The notes under the pieces were generated by a model, which was given only the letters and a program-made list of their open reading frames with translations, was not told where the DNA came from and ran no database searches. From Acidimicrobiia bacterium (GTDB taxonomy: Bacteria > Actinomycetota > Acidimicrobiia > Acidimicrobiales > Poriferisodalaceae), in NCBI GenBank assembly GCA_012960315.1, contig DUBN01000008.1, positions 1 to 41,116 of the forward strand: DNA of 41,116 nucleotides, read 5' to 3'. The position numbers and the translations under genes were made by a program. This document shows positions 27,014 to 33,720 of this stretch, one piece after another; within the stretch, counting starts at the first letter, position 1, and each line of letters begins with the position of its first letter.

Positions 27014-27019
27014 TAGGTT
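27014..27019 (+). promoter_or_regulatory. −10 element of gcvH, probably leaderless
   Basis: TAGGTT is followed by 6 nt (TGGGAT) and the ATG at 27026. Confidence 0.4.
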
Positions 27020-27025
27020 TGGGAT

Positions 27026-27418
27026 ATGAACACGCCTGCTGAGCTTCGATATTCAACTGACCACGAGTGGGTGCGTCTGGAAGGTGTCTTAGCGCGGGTA
27101 GGGATTAGTGACTTTGCGCAGGATGCCCTTGGCGACGTTGTGTACGTGGAACTACCTGAGATTGGGTTGAAAGTGTCGGCAAACTCGGCCTTTGCCGAGA
27201 TCGAGTCAACGAAGTCAGTTTCCGATGTCTTTGCGCCTGTCTCTGGCGAAGTGTTGGAGGCTAACGACATGCTCGAAGACCAGCCTGAACTCGTGAATGA
27301 AGATCCTTATGGCGACGGTTGGATATGTGTGATCAGGCCAACCGATAGCTCTGAGCTTGAAAACCTGATGGATGCAGACGGATACGAGTCCTTTGTTGCC
27401 GACGAAAGTCCGGAGTAG
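27026..27418 (+). CDS. gcvH: Glycine cleavage system H protein
   Basis: The lipoyl carrier that shuttles the aminomethyl group between the P and T proteins of glycine cleavage. The 130-residue product has the H-protein pattern STDHEWVRLEG near the start, GDVVYVELPEIG, and the lipoylation lysine in AEIESTKSVSDVFAPVSGEV (about residue 63). ATG 27026 directly follows a −10 element. No gcvT or gcvP lies in the window. Its place before the FHA gene matches the gcvH–garA order of mycobacteria. Confidence 0.95.
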   Translation: MNTPAELRYSTDHEWVRLEGVLARVGISDFAQDALGDVVYVELPEIGLKVSANSAFAEIESTKSVSDVFAPVSGEVLEANDMLEDQPELVNEDPYGDGWICVIRPTDSSELENLMDADGYESFVADESPE

Positions 27419-27421
27419 CGG

Positions 27422-27886
27422 ATGACTGAATCATGTACCGAGTGTGGGCATGCCAATCTCGTAGGTTCCAGGTTCTGTTCGAGTTGCGGGGGACAACTGA
27501 GTCGAGAGACTGAAGTCAGCACAGAAGCCCTTGAGACGCTTGGAGGTATCGAGGGAACAGTCGGTATGCACGCGCCGTCGAGTGGCGCTGTTCTAGTTGT
27601 AACTAGTGGACACCAAGCGGGGACTAGGTACGCGATAGCTGGGGAGCAACTTACTGTCGGTCGACATCCTGATAGCGACATATTTCTTGATGACATAACA
27701 GTTTCCCGACGTCACGTGGAGTTAAAGATCGGCAGTACCGGATATGTCCTCAGTGACGTCGGTTCTTTGAACGGCACTTATTTGAACGGCGAACGCTTAG
27801 AAGCGACTGAGGCGATTCTTACCAACGGAGATGATCTACAGATCGGGAAGTTCAAGTTGTTATATCTCGTTTCGTGGACGAGTTGA
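27422..27886 (+). CDS. FHA-domain protein, GarA/OdhI-like, with N-terminal zinc ribbon
   Basis: GarA/OdhI proteins bind and inhibit 2-oxoglutarate-dependent enzymes and are switched by Ser/Thr kinases. The 154-residue product has cysteines C5, C8, C19 and C22 (CTEC, CSSC), a zinc ribbon, then a short linker. Its FHA domain at ~60–150 (GRHPDSDIFLDDITVSRRH, VGSLNGTYLNG, NGDDLQIGKFKLLYL) is very close to mycobacterial GarA. The ETTS phosphorylation motif expected in the N-terminal segment is absent; the segment reads RETEVSTEALETLGG. GGAG lies 7 nt before the ATG, and the gene follows gcvH by 3 bp. Confidence 0.9.
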   Translation: MTESCTECGHANLVGSRFCSSCGGQLSRETEVSTEALETLGGIEGTVGMHAPSSGAVLVVTSGHQAGTRYAIAGEQLTVGRHPDSDIFLDDITVSRRHVELKIGSTGYVLSDVGSLNGTYLNGERLEATEAILTNGDDLQIGKFKLLYLVSWTS

Positions 27887-27913
27887 AGGTCACTGTTTGG
27901 TGCTGTGCCGGGC

Positions 27914-27919
27914 TAGGGT
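27914..27919 (+). promoter_or_regulatory. −10 element of the DUF151 gene, probably leaderless
   Basis: TAGGGT is followed by 6 nt (CGGTTC) and the ATG at 27926. Confidence 0.45.
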
Positions 27920-27925
27920 CGGTTC

Positions 27926-28429
27926 ATGATTGAGATGGAGTTGCTCGGGGTGCAAGTGGAGCTGCCCTCAAATAGTCCGCTGCTTCTCTTGAGAGAGACA
28001 TCGGGACAGGGCCGAGTTCTGCCTGTTGTCATAGACACTCCTGAAGCTCACGCTATCCATCGCGGAATGGAGGGCATACGGCTAGCTCGGCCGTTGACTC
28101 ATGATTTGCTGGTGCAGATGCTGGAAGAGTTTCAGGCAACGATCGCCAGAGTGGTGGTGACGGAACTACGCGAACGAACGTTCTTCGCCGAAATTGAAGT
28201 GAGCTTGGCAGGCAAAAATCACACAATTTCGGCCCGGCCAAGTGACGCCATTGCTCTTGCCGTGCGCACAGCCACCCCTATCTATGCCTCTGAAGAAGTC
28301 CTAACTGAAGCGGGCCAAATTCTCGAGGCACATCCAGCAGACGAATCTTCGGAAAATGACCCTGACGAACTACTTGACGAGTTCAAACAGTTCTTGGACG
28401 ACGTGAGTCCTGACGACTTTCAAGGTTGA
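27926..28429 (+). CDS. Bifunctional nuclease family protein (DUF151)
   Basis: A homologue of the DUF151/BFN family, some plant members of which show RNase and DNase activity; the bacterial role is unclear. The 167-residue product has the typical core LLLRETSGQGRVLPVVID, the block AHAIHRGMEG, RPLTHDLLVQMLE and SARPSDAIALAVRTATPIY. The C-terminus is acidic (DESSENDPDELLDEFKQFL). It stands between the FHA and MerR genes, as in the Rv1827–Rv1830 region. A weak hairpin (CACC/GGTG, 28435–28448, then TTTT) follows the stop. Confidence 0.9.
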   Translation: MIEMELLGVQVELPSNSPLLLLRETSGQGRVLPVVIDTPEAHAIHRGMEGIRLARPLTHDLLVQMLEEFQATIARVVVTELRERTFFAEIEVSLAGKNHTISARPSDAIALAVRTATPIYASEEVLTEAGQILEAHPADESSENDPDELLDEFKQFLDDVSPDDFQG

Positions 28430-28451
28430 CCAGTCACCATCCACGGTGGTT

Positions 28452-28486
28452 TTCGCGCATAGCGCGCGAAGTATCGCGCGTAGGGT
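28452..28486. promoter_or_regulatory. Alternative CG-rich hairpins and −10 element before the MerR gene
   Basis: TTCGCGC (28452–28458) can pair with GCGCGAA (28464–28470). CGCGCGA (28463–28469) can pair equally with TCGCGCG (28474–28480). The two 7-bp structures share the middle arm and exclude each other. TAGGGT at 28481–28486 fits a −10 element and would start transcription near 28493, placing the second dyad in the spacer region where MerR-type proteins bind. The leader to the GTG at 28586 is then ~90 nt. Confidence 0.4.
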
Positions 28487-28585
28487 GGTTGCTCAGTGTT
28501 GGTTTAGGTCGTACTGTTGCATGACACGGACGTAGTTCCATCGATGTAATCGCATCGTTGATGAACTAGGACGGAGGCGGAAGCG

Positions 28586-29044
28586 GTGACTGAGCGCGTA
28601 GTGGAATCGGGCTTCTCCGGTAAACGAACGGCAGAGTTGGTGGGTATTACCTACCGGCAATTGGATTATTGGGCGCGAACTGACCTCATTCGTCCCTCCT
28701 TAGCAGATGCACAAGGAAGTGGTAGCAGGCGCAGTTACTCCTACCAAGATTTGTTGGAATTGAAGGTCGTTAAGACGCTGCTCGATGCGGGAATACGGCT
28801 TGAGATGGTGCGTAATGTCTTTTCATATTTGCGAGAGAACCTCGGAACCGATGTCGCTTCCGCGAATCTGGTCATCAGCGGCGCTTCCCCGCTGCTTGTT
28901 TCGGGCGAGGAGATCATCGATCTAATTCGTAACGGTCAGGGTGTCTTGAATGTGCTGCCATTAGCTGGAGTCAAACAAGAGCTGGATGACGCAATTATCG
29001 ACTTGTTCCCATCAGCGGAGGACCGGGTGAGGTTGACGGGCTGA
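28586..29044 (+). CDS. MerR-family transcriptional regulator (Rv1830-like)
   Basis: 152 residues. The N-terminal winged helix-turn-helix reads GKRTAELVGITYRQLDYWAR, then SGSRRSYSYQDLLELKVVKTL (the MerR signature); a short dimerisation helix and a C-terminal domain without cysteines follow. It matches the MerR protein of the conserved gcvH–garA–DUF151 block, so its targets may include its own cluster (inference). GTG 28586 is preceded by GGAGG at 28572–28576, 9 nt upstream. It converges with msrB. The CG-rich dyads upstream are the best autoregulatory operator candidates. Confidence 0.92.
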   Translation: MTERVVESGFSGKRTAELVGITYRQLDYWARTDLIRPSLADAQGSGSRRSYSYQDLLELKVVKTLLDAGIRLEMVRNVFSYLRENLGTDVASANLVISGASPLLVSGEEIIDLIRNGQGVLNVLPLAGVKQELDDAIIDLFPSAEDRVRLTG

Positions 29045-29063
29045 GCCTGTCTCCCAGGTGTCT

Positions 29064-29474
29064 CTAATCTGAAGGATTCTGTGAATCGAAGTGCATGGAA
29101 GCTGAATTCATGCAGTAGCGGTCACCCGTGGGTTGAGGCCCATCGGGAAAGACATGTCCCAAATGTGCACCACATCTGTGACAGACGGCTTCGACTCGCA
29201 CCATTCCATGAGAGTTGTCGATTTCGGTATCTACCGCTTCACCAGAGAGCGGTTGCCAAAAACTTGGCCAACCTGAACCTGATTCGAATTTGCTCTCGCT
29301 TGAGAAAAGGGCGGCACTACAAACTACGCAGTAATAGGTGCCACTCTTCTTCTGATCCCAAGTTTCTCCAGTGAAGGCTTGCTCAGTCCCTGATTCCTGG
29401 GTGATGTGGTATTGCAAAGGGCTCAGACGCTCGCGTAGCTCGTCCTCACTAAAGGTTTTCGAATTTTCGCTCAT
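29064..29474 (-). CDS. msrB: Peptide-methionine (R)-S-oxide reductase
   Basis: Repairs oxidised methionine (R-sulfoxide). The 136-residue product has two zinc CxxC pairs (CVVC and CHRC), SGSGWPSFWQPL and the catalytic cysteine in GDRYCMNSASMHF. ATG 29474 has AAGG about 8 nt upstream. It is divergent from a small gene at 29639 across a 164-bp spacer with DnaA-like boxes. Confidence 0.96.
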   Translation of the reverse strand: MSENSKTFSEDELRERLSPLQYHITQESGTEQAFTGETWDQKKSGTYYCVVCSAALFSSESKFESGSGWPSFWQPLSGEAVDTEIDNSHGMVRVEAVCHRCGAHLGHVFPDGPQPTGDRYCMNSASMHFDSQNPSD

Positions 29475-29506
29475 GGGTCAACCTTCAGTTGATGTTTGAT
29501 AACGCT

Positions 29507-29614
29507 TGTGGACAATAGACAGGCTATTGCAGGCAGCCCGCGGAAATCTCCGCTGTGGACAGTGATTGGCTTACCCACCGAAAATTCACAACTTTTGGGC
29601 ACTAGTTGCCCACA
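29507..29614. promoter_or_regulatory. Cluster of DnaA-box-like 9-mers
   Basis: Minus-strand TTGTCCACA (29507–29515) equals the box preferred in high-G+C actinobacteria. Minus-strand CTGTCCACA (29554–29562) and plus-strand TTGCCCACA (29606–29614) each differ by one base. Plus-strand TTACCCACC (29571–29579) is weaker. Between them lies a small hairpin (GCGGA/TCCGC). No dnaA or dnaN gene is near, so I do not call an origin. Confidence 0.4.
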
Positions 29615-29632
29615 GGGGAGGTCATCTATTTT
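29596..29632 (+). promoter_or_regulatory. Promoter and dyad of the 69-residue gene
   Basis: TATTTT (29627–29632) is followed by 6 nt (CTGTGC) and ATG 29639. The inverted repeat TGGGCA (29596–29601) / TGCCCA (29607–29612) covers the position where the −35 contact would fall, a likely operator. Confidence 0.45.
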
Positions 29633-29638
29633 CTGTGC

Positions 29639-29848
29639 ATGACCTTTGAACTGACTTTCATCGATGGACGTGCCGAAATCATTGCAGGTGTTGACACTTA
29701 CGAGCAGGAAGGGCCAATGACGACGTTCTTTCATTCCGAGGGCCGCCGATATGTCGACTCCTGGTCGTCAAGGGTCGCCAGCTTTCGGACCATAGATGTC
29801 GCGCGTGTTCGTCGACTTGATGTTCCTGAACATGTGGCGTACGGATGA
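29639..29848 (+). CDS. Small conserved-looking protein (69 aa), function unknown
   Basis: Product starts MTFELTFIDGRAEIIAGVDTY and continues with GPMTTFFHSEG and DSWSSRVASFRTIDVARVRR. It is soluble, mixed alpha/beta in character, with no cysteines, signal or membrane segment. The frame is open to 29606, but ATG 29639 lies 6 nt after a TATTTT −10 element, which supports this start and the reality of the gene. It converges with the LLM oxidoreductase gene (24-bp gap). I do not recognise a named family. Confidence 0.6.
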   Translation: MTFELTFIDGRAEIIAGVDTYEQEGPMTTFFHSEGRRYVDSWSSRVASFRTIDVARVRRLDVPEHVAYG

Positions 29849-29872
29849 ACGGAGTCAGCAAAACGTTTTGGT

Positions 29873-30937
29873 TTAAAGAATGCCTTGTTCTCGGTTGACG
29901 GCTCTGACGATGTCAACGATTCCACCGAGGCTGTCGAGCCGTTCTTGGGCGTCGGCACCTTCGGGTTGAACTCGTAGAACTGTTACTCCGGCTTCGCGGT
30001 AGGAGCGAACTCGTTGGGTGACTTGCACGGGCGAGCCAAGAAAGTTGGTTTGGAGTATGAGCTCGGGAGGGACTAGCTGAGCTGCTTTCTCACGGTCTCC
30101 ACTAATCCACAATCTTTGAACCTCCAGTGCTTCTTCCTCAAATCCGCCTCGTCTATATGCGTCGTTATAGAAGTTGGCGGTCGACGAACCCATAGCACCC
30201 AAGGTAAATGCCACCCCGGAGCGCCTAGGAGCGACGAGCTCATCGATATCTTCCCCAAATTGGACTGCACCCCCGGCTTGATACTCAAGGCTGTTGGGAT
30301 CTCGCCCTGCCCCGCCGGCCCCCGCCTTTATGTACCCAATTGTGGCGTGTGAAGCTGATGGAACAAATGAAGTCCCCACCCAGCCATCTGCAACTTCGCC
30401 TGTGTATCCAAGAGACTTTGGCCCCAGGGTGGCTAGCCATATTGGAATTTGTTCGTTTGCGGGTTGGGCTAGGCGGAGAGCCTTACCTTCGCCCCCTGGG
30501 AGTGGCAGAACATGATGGGAACCTTCGTACGAGATTTTTTCTCCAGCAAATGCTTGTTTCACTATGTCCACAGTTTCACGCAGGCGAGTGAGTGGTTGTT
30601 TGAACCGCACTCCGTGGAGACCTTCGACAACTTGTGGGCCGCTCACCCCTAGTCCCAAGATAAATCGGTCATCACTTATCGCCGCTAGAGAAAGTGCTGT
30701 CATCGCAGTCATTACAGGGGTGCGTGCCGAAATTTGAAGGATGCCTGTTCCTAACTGCACGTTTTTTGTTACGGCTGCGAGGTATGCCAGAGTGCTTACC
30801 CCATCCATACCCCATGCTTCGGCTGACCAGATGATGTCGACGCCCATCTGTTCCGCTTCCCGCAGAAATTCAACTTGTTGGTCCCAGTCTCGTTTTTTGC
30901 CAGAGGCTGGTCCGCCATATGCAATGGAAACCTTCAT
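29873..30937 (-). CDS. LLM-class flavin/F420-dependent oxidoreductase
   Basis: Luciferase-like TIM-barrel enzymes use FMN or F420 to oxidise or reduce diverse substrates. The 354-residue product begins MKVSIAYGGPASGKK and shows EAEQMGVDIIWSAEAWGMDG, LAAVTKNVQLGTGILQI, DDRFILGLGVSGPQVVEGLHG and IPIWLATLGPKSLGYTGEVADGW in family order. The frame is open 78 codons further upstream, but that part resembles nothing and the family start is at ATG 30937, next to a purine-rich AGAGGGG. The actinobacterial setting and the DDN-like gene upstream favour F420 over FMN; that is inference. Confidence 0.85.
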   Translation of the reverse strand: MKVSIAYGGPASGKKRDWDQQVEFLREAEQMGVDIIWSAEAWGMDGVSTLAYLAAVTKNVQLGTGILQISARTPVMTAMTALSLAAISDDRFILGLGVSGPQVVEGLHGVRFKQPLTRLRETVDIVKQAFAGEKISYEGSHHVLPLPGGEGKALRLAQPANEQIPIWLATLGPKSLGYTGEVADGWVGTSFVPSASHATIGYIKAGAGGAGRDPNSLEYQAGGAVQFGEDIDELVAPRRSGVAFTLGAMGSSTANFYNDAYRRGGFEEEALEVQRLWISGDREKAAQLVPPELILQTNFLGSPVQVTQRVRSYREAGVTVLRVQPEGADAQERLDSLGGIVDIVRAVNREQGIL

Positions 30938-31151
30938 CCCCTCTTGCCTAGCGCACCGCAGTGAACGATGCACCGCTAGTTTTTGAGGATGCGTATAAAA
31001 CCCCCTCGCTGGAGTGTTCGTTGGAGGCCCGGCACACTGACCATGTGGGATAACCGCGTAACACAACACTTCGCGATCAACGATTACTCGAGAAGTCGGC
31101 GCGAGATGTATCCCATCACCTTGGCGGGAGAAAAGCCCAGGTAGATACTGA

Positions 31152-31550
31152 TCAGCGGTCCTGGTTTCCAAGAACTACTAGAGGTCCTAACTGAGCTAGA
31201 TCTTGCAAAGCCTGGTCATAAAGAAACTTCGTGGTACACGCCAATCGGGCCCATTGTTCTTCGGCGTCGAGGGGGAGTCGCCCCGATGCGCGTACGCGCA
31301 ACTCGCCGGTCGCGCGGCTACTGACCTCCACATTTTGTTCTAATAGCATTTTCATGAATGTCTCCGGATCGTGGCTGGGTTCGTCGAAGACGTAGAGTCG
31401 CTGACCGTCCGTAACGAACGGTGTTATGTAATGGGTTCGGTTGCCCTCGGATCCGCTTATGTCGAACCTAAGCATGAGCGAGTCTTCGAATGGCGCAAAT
31501 GGTGCATCAGAGTCGTCCTTCACAAACGGTGACGGTATCAACCGAGACAC
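31152..31550 (-). CDS. Probable deazaflavin-dependent nitroreductase (DDN)-like small protein
   Basis: 132 residues. The pattern from LMLRFDISGSEGNRTHYITPF through DGQRLYVFDEPSHDPETFMK and LLEQNVEVSSR to the end resembles the split-barrel DUF385/DDN family, which binds F420H2, but similarity is weak and the lysine/glycine-rich phosphate loop is not obvious. GTG 31550 is the earliest start; upstream TACTCC with 7 nt spacing is a poor −10 element. It lies 214 bp upstream of the LLM gene on the same strand; that spacer holds no supported gene. An alternative is an uncharacterised family. Confidence 0.5.
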   Translation of the reverse strand: MSRLIPSPFVKDDSDAPFAPFEDSLMLRFDISGSEGNRTHYITPFVTDGQRLYVFDEPSHDPETFMKMLLEQNVEVSSRATGELRVRASGRLPLDAEEQWARLACTTKFLYDQALQDLAQLGPLVVLGNQDR

Positions 31551-31565
31551 TCTGTCGGGAGTAGC

Positions 31566-31584
31566 GAGGTAACTTCTTTACCTC
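31566..31584. promoter_or_regulatory. Operator-like dyad between the DDN-like gene and the crotonase gene
   Basis: GAGGTAA (31566–31572) and TTACCTC (31578–31584) are perfect 7-bp inverted arms with a 5-nt spacer. A third half-site GGTAA follows near 31592. TAACTT at 31570–31575 fits a plus-strand −10 element inside the dyad. The site lies 31–49 bp before the crotonase ATG. Confidence 0.45.
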
Positions 31585-31614
31585 AGCACCAGGTAACGCA
31601 AGATGGAGGAGAAG

Positions 31615-32511
31615 ATGTCAGTCAAAGAAGGCGAGTACTGCGGATTTCAAACATTGATCGAAGAACCGGGAGTTTTGATTGTCACCTTCAACCGTCCCGA
31701 GAGTCTTAACGCTTCGACAGCCCCGATGAAACGTGATTTGGTTGAGGTTCTTATTCAAACCCAGATGGATGACGCGATTCGCGTAGTGATCTTCACCGGG
31801 GAAGGTTCCGCGTTTTGGGCCGGTGATGACCTAAAAGGCTACGGCGGAGAGAGTACTCAGGTTCCGCAGATCCATCACGGGCATCACAACCCTTCTGGCA
31901 CCTACAACGGTTTGCGGGCCATATCCCAGGCTCTGAATACCGCTGTTCGAAACTTGGATAAACTTTCCATCGCTGCGATCAACGGATTCGCCATCCAAAC
32001 AGGCTTCTCTCTCGCTCTTGCGTGTGACTTCCGAATTGCTTCGCAATCCGCAAAGATGGGGAGCGCTACGCTCCGGTTTGGCTTGCTGCCTGATGAAGGT
32101 GGGCAATGGTTACTGGTGCAACACCTTGGAGTGGCAAAGGCAATGGATTTCATGATGCGGAAACGCATCGTGGACGGTGAGACTGCACACGAGCTAGGTC
32201 TCGTGCACGAAGTGGTTCCCGATGACCGCTTGATGGATGCTGCTCTCGAACTTGCTCGTGAGCTTGCTGGAGGGCCTCAAGTGGCGATGAGGATGCTAAA
32301 GCGGTCCATACATCTCGCGGCTGAACTGACTTGGGGTCAGTCTCTCGACGAGATAGCCGCCAAAACTGCTGTTACCGACCATCTTCCAGATGCGCGTGAG
32401 GGTGCCACCGCGTTTATTGAAAAACGAGAAGCCCAGTTCAATGGGTGGCTGGAAGGCCGAACTGATCCTCCGATGGATGGGCCGGCTCCATGGGAACTTG
32501 ACTCAGAATGA
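31615..32511 (+). CDS. Crotonase-superfamily (enoyl-CoA hydratase/isomerase-like) protein
   Basis: Acts on an acyl-CoA thioester, by family. The 298-residue product has the first oxyanion segment SAFWAGDDLKGYGG and LSIAAINGFAIQTGFSLALACDFRIA, then GSATLRFGLLPDEGGQWLLVQHLG. Both catalytic glutamates of classical hydratases are missing: E144 is Ser and E164 is Thr in the aligned motifs, and the usual GGG is QTG. An aspartate in LLPDEGG is kept, as in isomerase, PaaG-like and dehalogenase-like members. I start at ATG 31615 because GGAGG at 31605–31609 lies 5 nt upstream; ATG 31603 is an alternative. It stands alone on the plus strand behind an operator-like dyad. Confidence 0.85.
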   Translation: MSVKEGEYCGFQTLIEEPGVLIVTFNRPESLNASTAPMKRDLVEVLIQTQMDDAIRVVIFTGEGSAFWAGDDLKGYGGESTQVPQIHHGHHNPSGTYNGLRAISQALNTAVRNLDKLSIAAINGFAIQTGFSLALACDFRIASQSAKMGSATLRFGLLPDEGGQWLLVQHLGVAKAMDFMMRKRIVDGETAHELGLVHEVVPDDRLMDAALELARELAGGPQVAMRMLKRSIHLAAELTWGQSLDEIAAKTAVTDHLPDAREGATAFIEKREAQFNGWLEGRTDPPMDGPAPWELDSE

Positions 32512-32587
32512 ATTACCGGTGACGTGATCGGTAGATGGCACGAGACACGCGGTCAGTCTTGAGCGATCGTTTAGGCGCAACGTGGCG

Positions 32588-33676
32588 CTATCGGTTGGGA
32601 GTAACTAGTTCCTCGAGAGCCCCGAGCAACATTTTCACGTTGCGTAAGCGCGCGGTATGGCCCATGCATCCGATCCGCCAGACTTTGCCGACAACTGGTC
32701 CAAGTCCACCGCCCACTTCGATGCCGTAGCGCTCAAGAAGCGTTTGCCGGCCCTCTTTGTCATCCAACCCCTGGGGCAAAGTTACGGTAGTTAGCTCCGG
32801 GAGACGGTGGCCTTCCTGGGCCCATAACTCGAATCCAAGTTCTGGTAAACGTTTGTGCAGCTCGTCTCCACAGGCTTGGTGACGTTGCCAAGCGTTTTCC
32901 AGGCCTTCTGCTAAGACCACGCCCAGACCGGCGTGAAGCCCATAAAGCATAGAAATGGGAGCCGTGTGGTGATACGCGCGAGCTCCTTCGCCTGTCACGT
33001 ATTCCTTAATCATGTTGAGGTCGAGGTACCAACTTTGCGGCTTTGCTAATACGCGCTCCATAGCTCGTTCGCTAACAGTCATTGGAGATAAGCCCGGAGG
33101 AACTCCTAAGCATTTTTGCGTACCGCTGTAGGCGATATCGATATTCCATTCGTCAATCAATACAGGTATGCCACCTAATGAAGTAACACAATCGACGAGT
33201 AGTAAAGCGTCGCCCTTGTTGGCACCGAGGGGGGCGATCTCGTTGCGCACGCCGGTGGACGTCTCGGCATGTACGACGGCGATCATCTGCGGGTTTGGGT
33301 GAGCGTCGAGGAGTCGTTGCGGATCTATCGCTCGGCCCCACTCCTCTTCAACAGCTATGACCGTTGCTCCAGCCCTGGCTGCAACGTCGCACATGCGACT
33401 TCCAAAGACCCCATTCACCCCGACGACCACCACATCGCCCGTTTTGACGAAATTGACGAACGCGGCTTCCATTCCCGCTGAGCCAGTAGCGCTTATTGGG
33501 AAGGTAAGGAGGTTGTCTGTTTGCCAAACGGTTCGCAAACGTTCGTTCGTCTCATCCAGGAGAGCGAGGAAATCTGGGTCGAGATGGCCTAGAACCGGCC
33601 GGGTGAACGCCTCTATTACTTCTGGGTAGGGATTACACGGGCCAGGGCCCATAAGTACGCGGTCGCTGTGAATCAC
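32588..33676 (-). CDS. Class V aminotransferase (alanine/serine–glyoxylate, PucG-like)
   Basis: A PLP enzyme of the alanine–glyoxylate/serine–glyoxylate/ureidoglycine–glyoxylate group. The 362-residue product has MGPGPCNPYPEVIEAF, the phosphate-binding ATGSAGMEAAFVNF, AVVHAETSTGVRN, LLLVDCVTSLGGIPVLIDEW (the aspartate contacting the pyridine nitrogen) and the Schiff-base lysine K188 in YSGTQKCLGVPPG. The C-terminal domain is complete. GTG 33676 follows a TACGGT −10 element by 6 nt, so the gene may have its own leaderless transcript besides read-through from the operon 44 bp upstream. The amino donor is not determined by sequence. Confidence 0.9.
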   Translation of the reverse strand: MIHSDRVLMGPGPCNPYPEVIEAFTRPVLGHLDPDFLALLDETNERLRTVWQTDNLLTFPISATGSAGMEAAFVNFVKTGDVVVVGVNGVFGSRMCDVAARAGATVIAVEEEWGRAIDPQRLLDAHPNPQMIAVVHAETSTGVRNEIAPLGANKGDALLLVDCVTSLGGIPVLIDEWNIDIAYSGTQKCLGVPPGLSPMTVSERAMERVLAKPQSWYLDLNMIKEYVTGEGARAYHHTAPISMLYGLHAGLGVVLAEGLENAWQRHQACGDELHKRLPELGFELWAQEGHRLPELTTVTLPQGLDDKEGRQTLLERYGIEVGGGLGPVVGKVWRIGCMGHTARLRNVKMLLGALEELVTPNR

Positions 33677-33682
33677 GTGGGC

Positions 33683-33688
33683 ACCGTA
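33683..33688 (-). promoter_or_regulatory. −10 element of the aminotransferase gene, probably leaderless
   Basis: Minus-strand TACGGT is followed by 6 nt (GCCCAC) and GTG 33676. Confidence 0.4.
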
Positions 33689-33720
33689 CCTAGATAGGAA
33701 GGCGTGTGCACCTGCGTTCG

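Noticed and set aside
26647-27270. Minus-strand frame across pgsA and gcvH (207 codons)
   Set aside because: It crosses two well-supported genes and a promoter and has no motif.
29475-29638. Chromosomal replication origin
   Set aside because: DnaA-like boxes are present, but no dnaA, dnaN, recF, gyrB or rpmH lies nearby and there is no marked AT-rich unwinding region.
30938-31171. A 78-residue N-terminal extension of the LLM oxidoreductase
   Set aside because: The segment resembles no family member and overlaps the DDN-like gene end; the LLM fold begins at ATG 30937.
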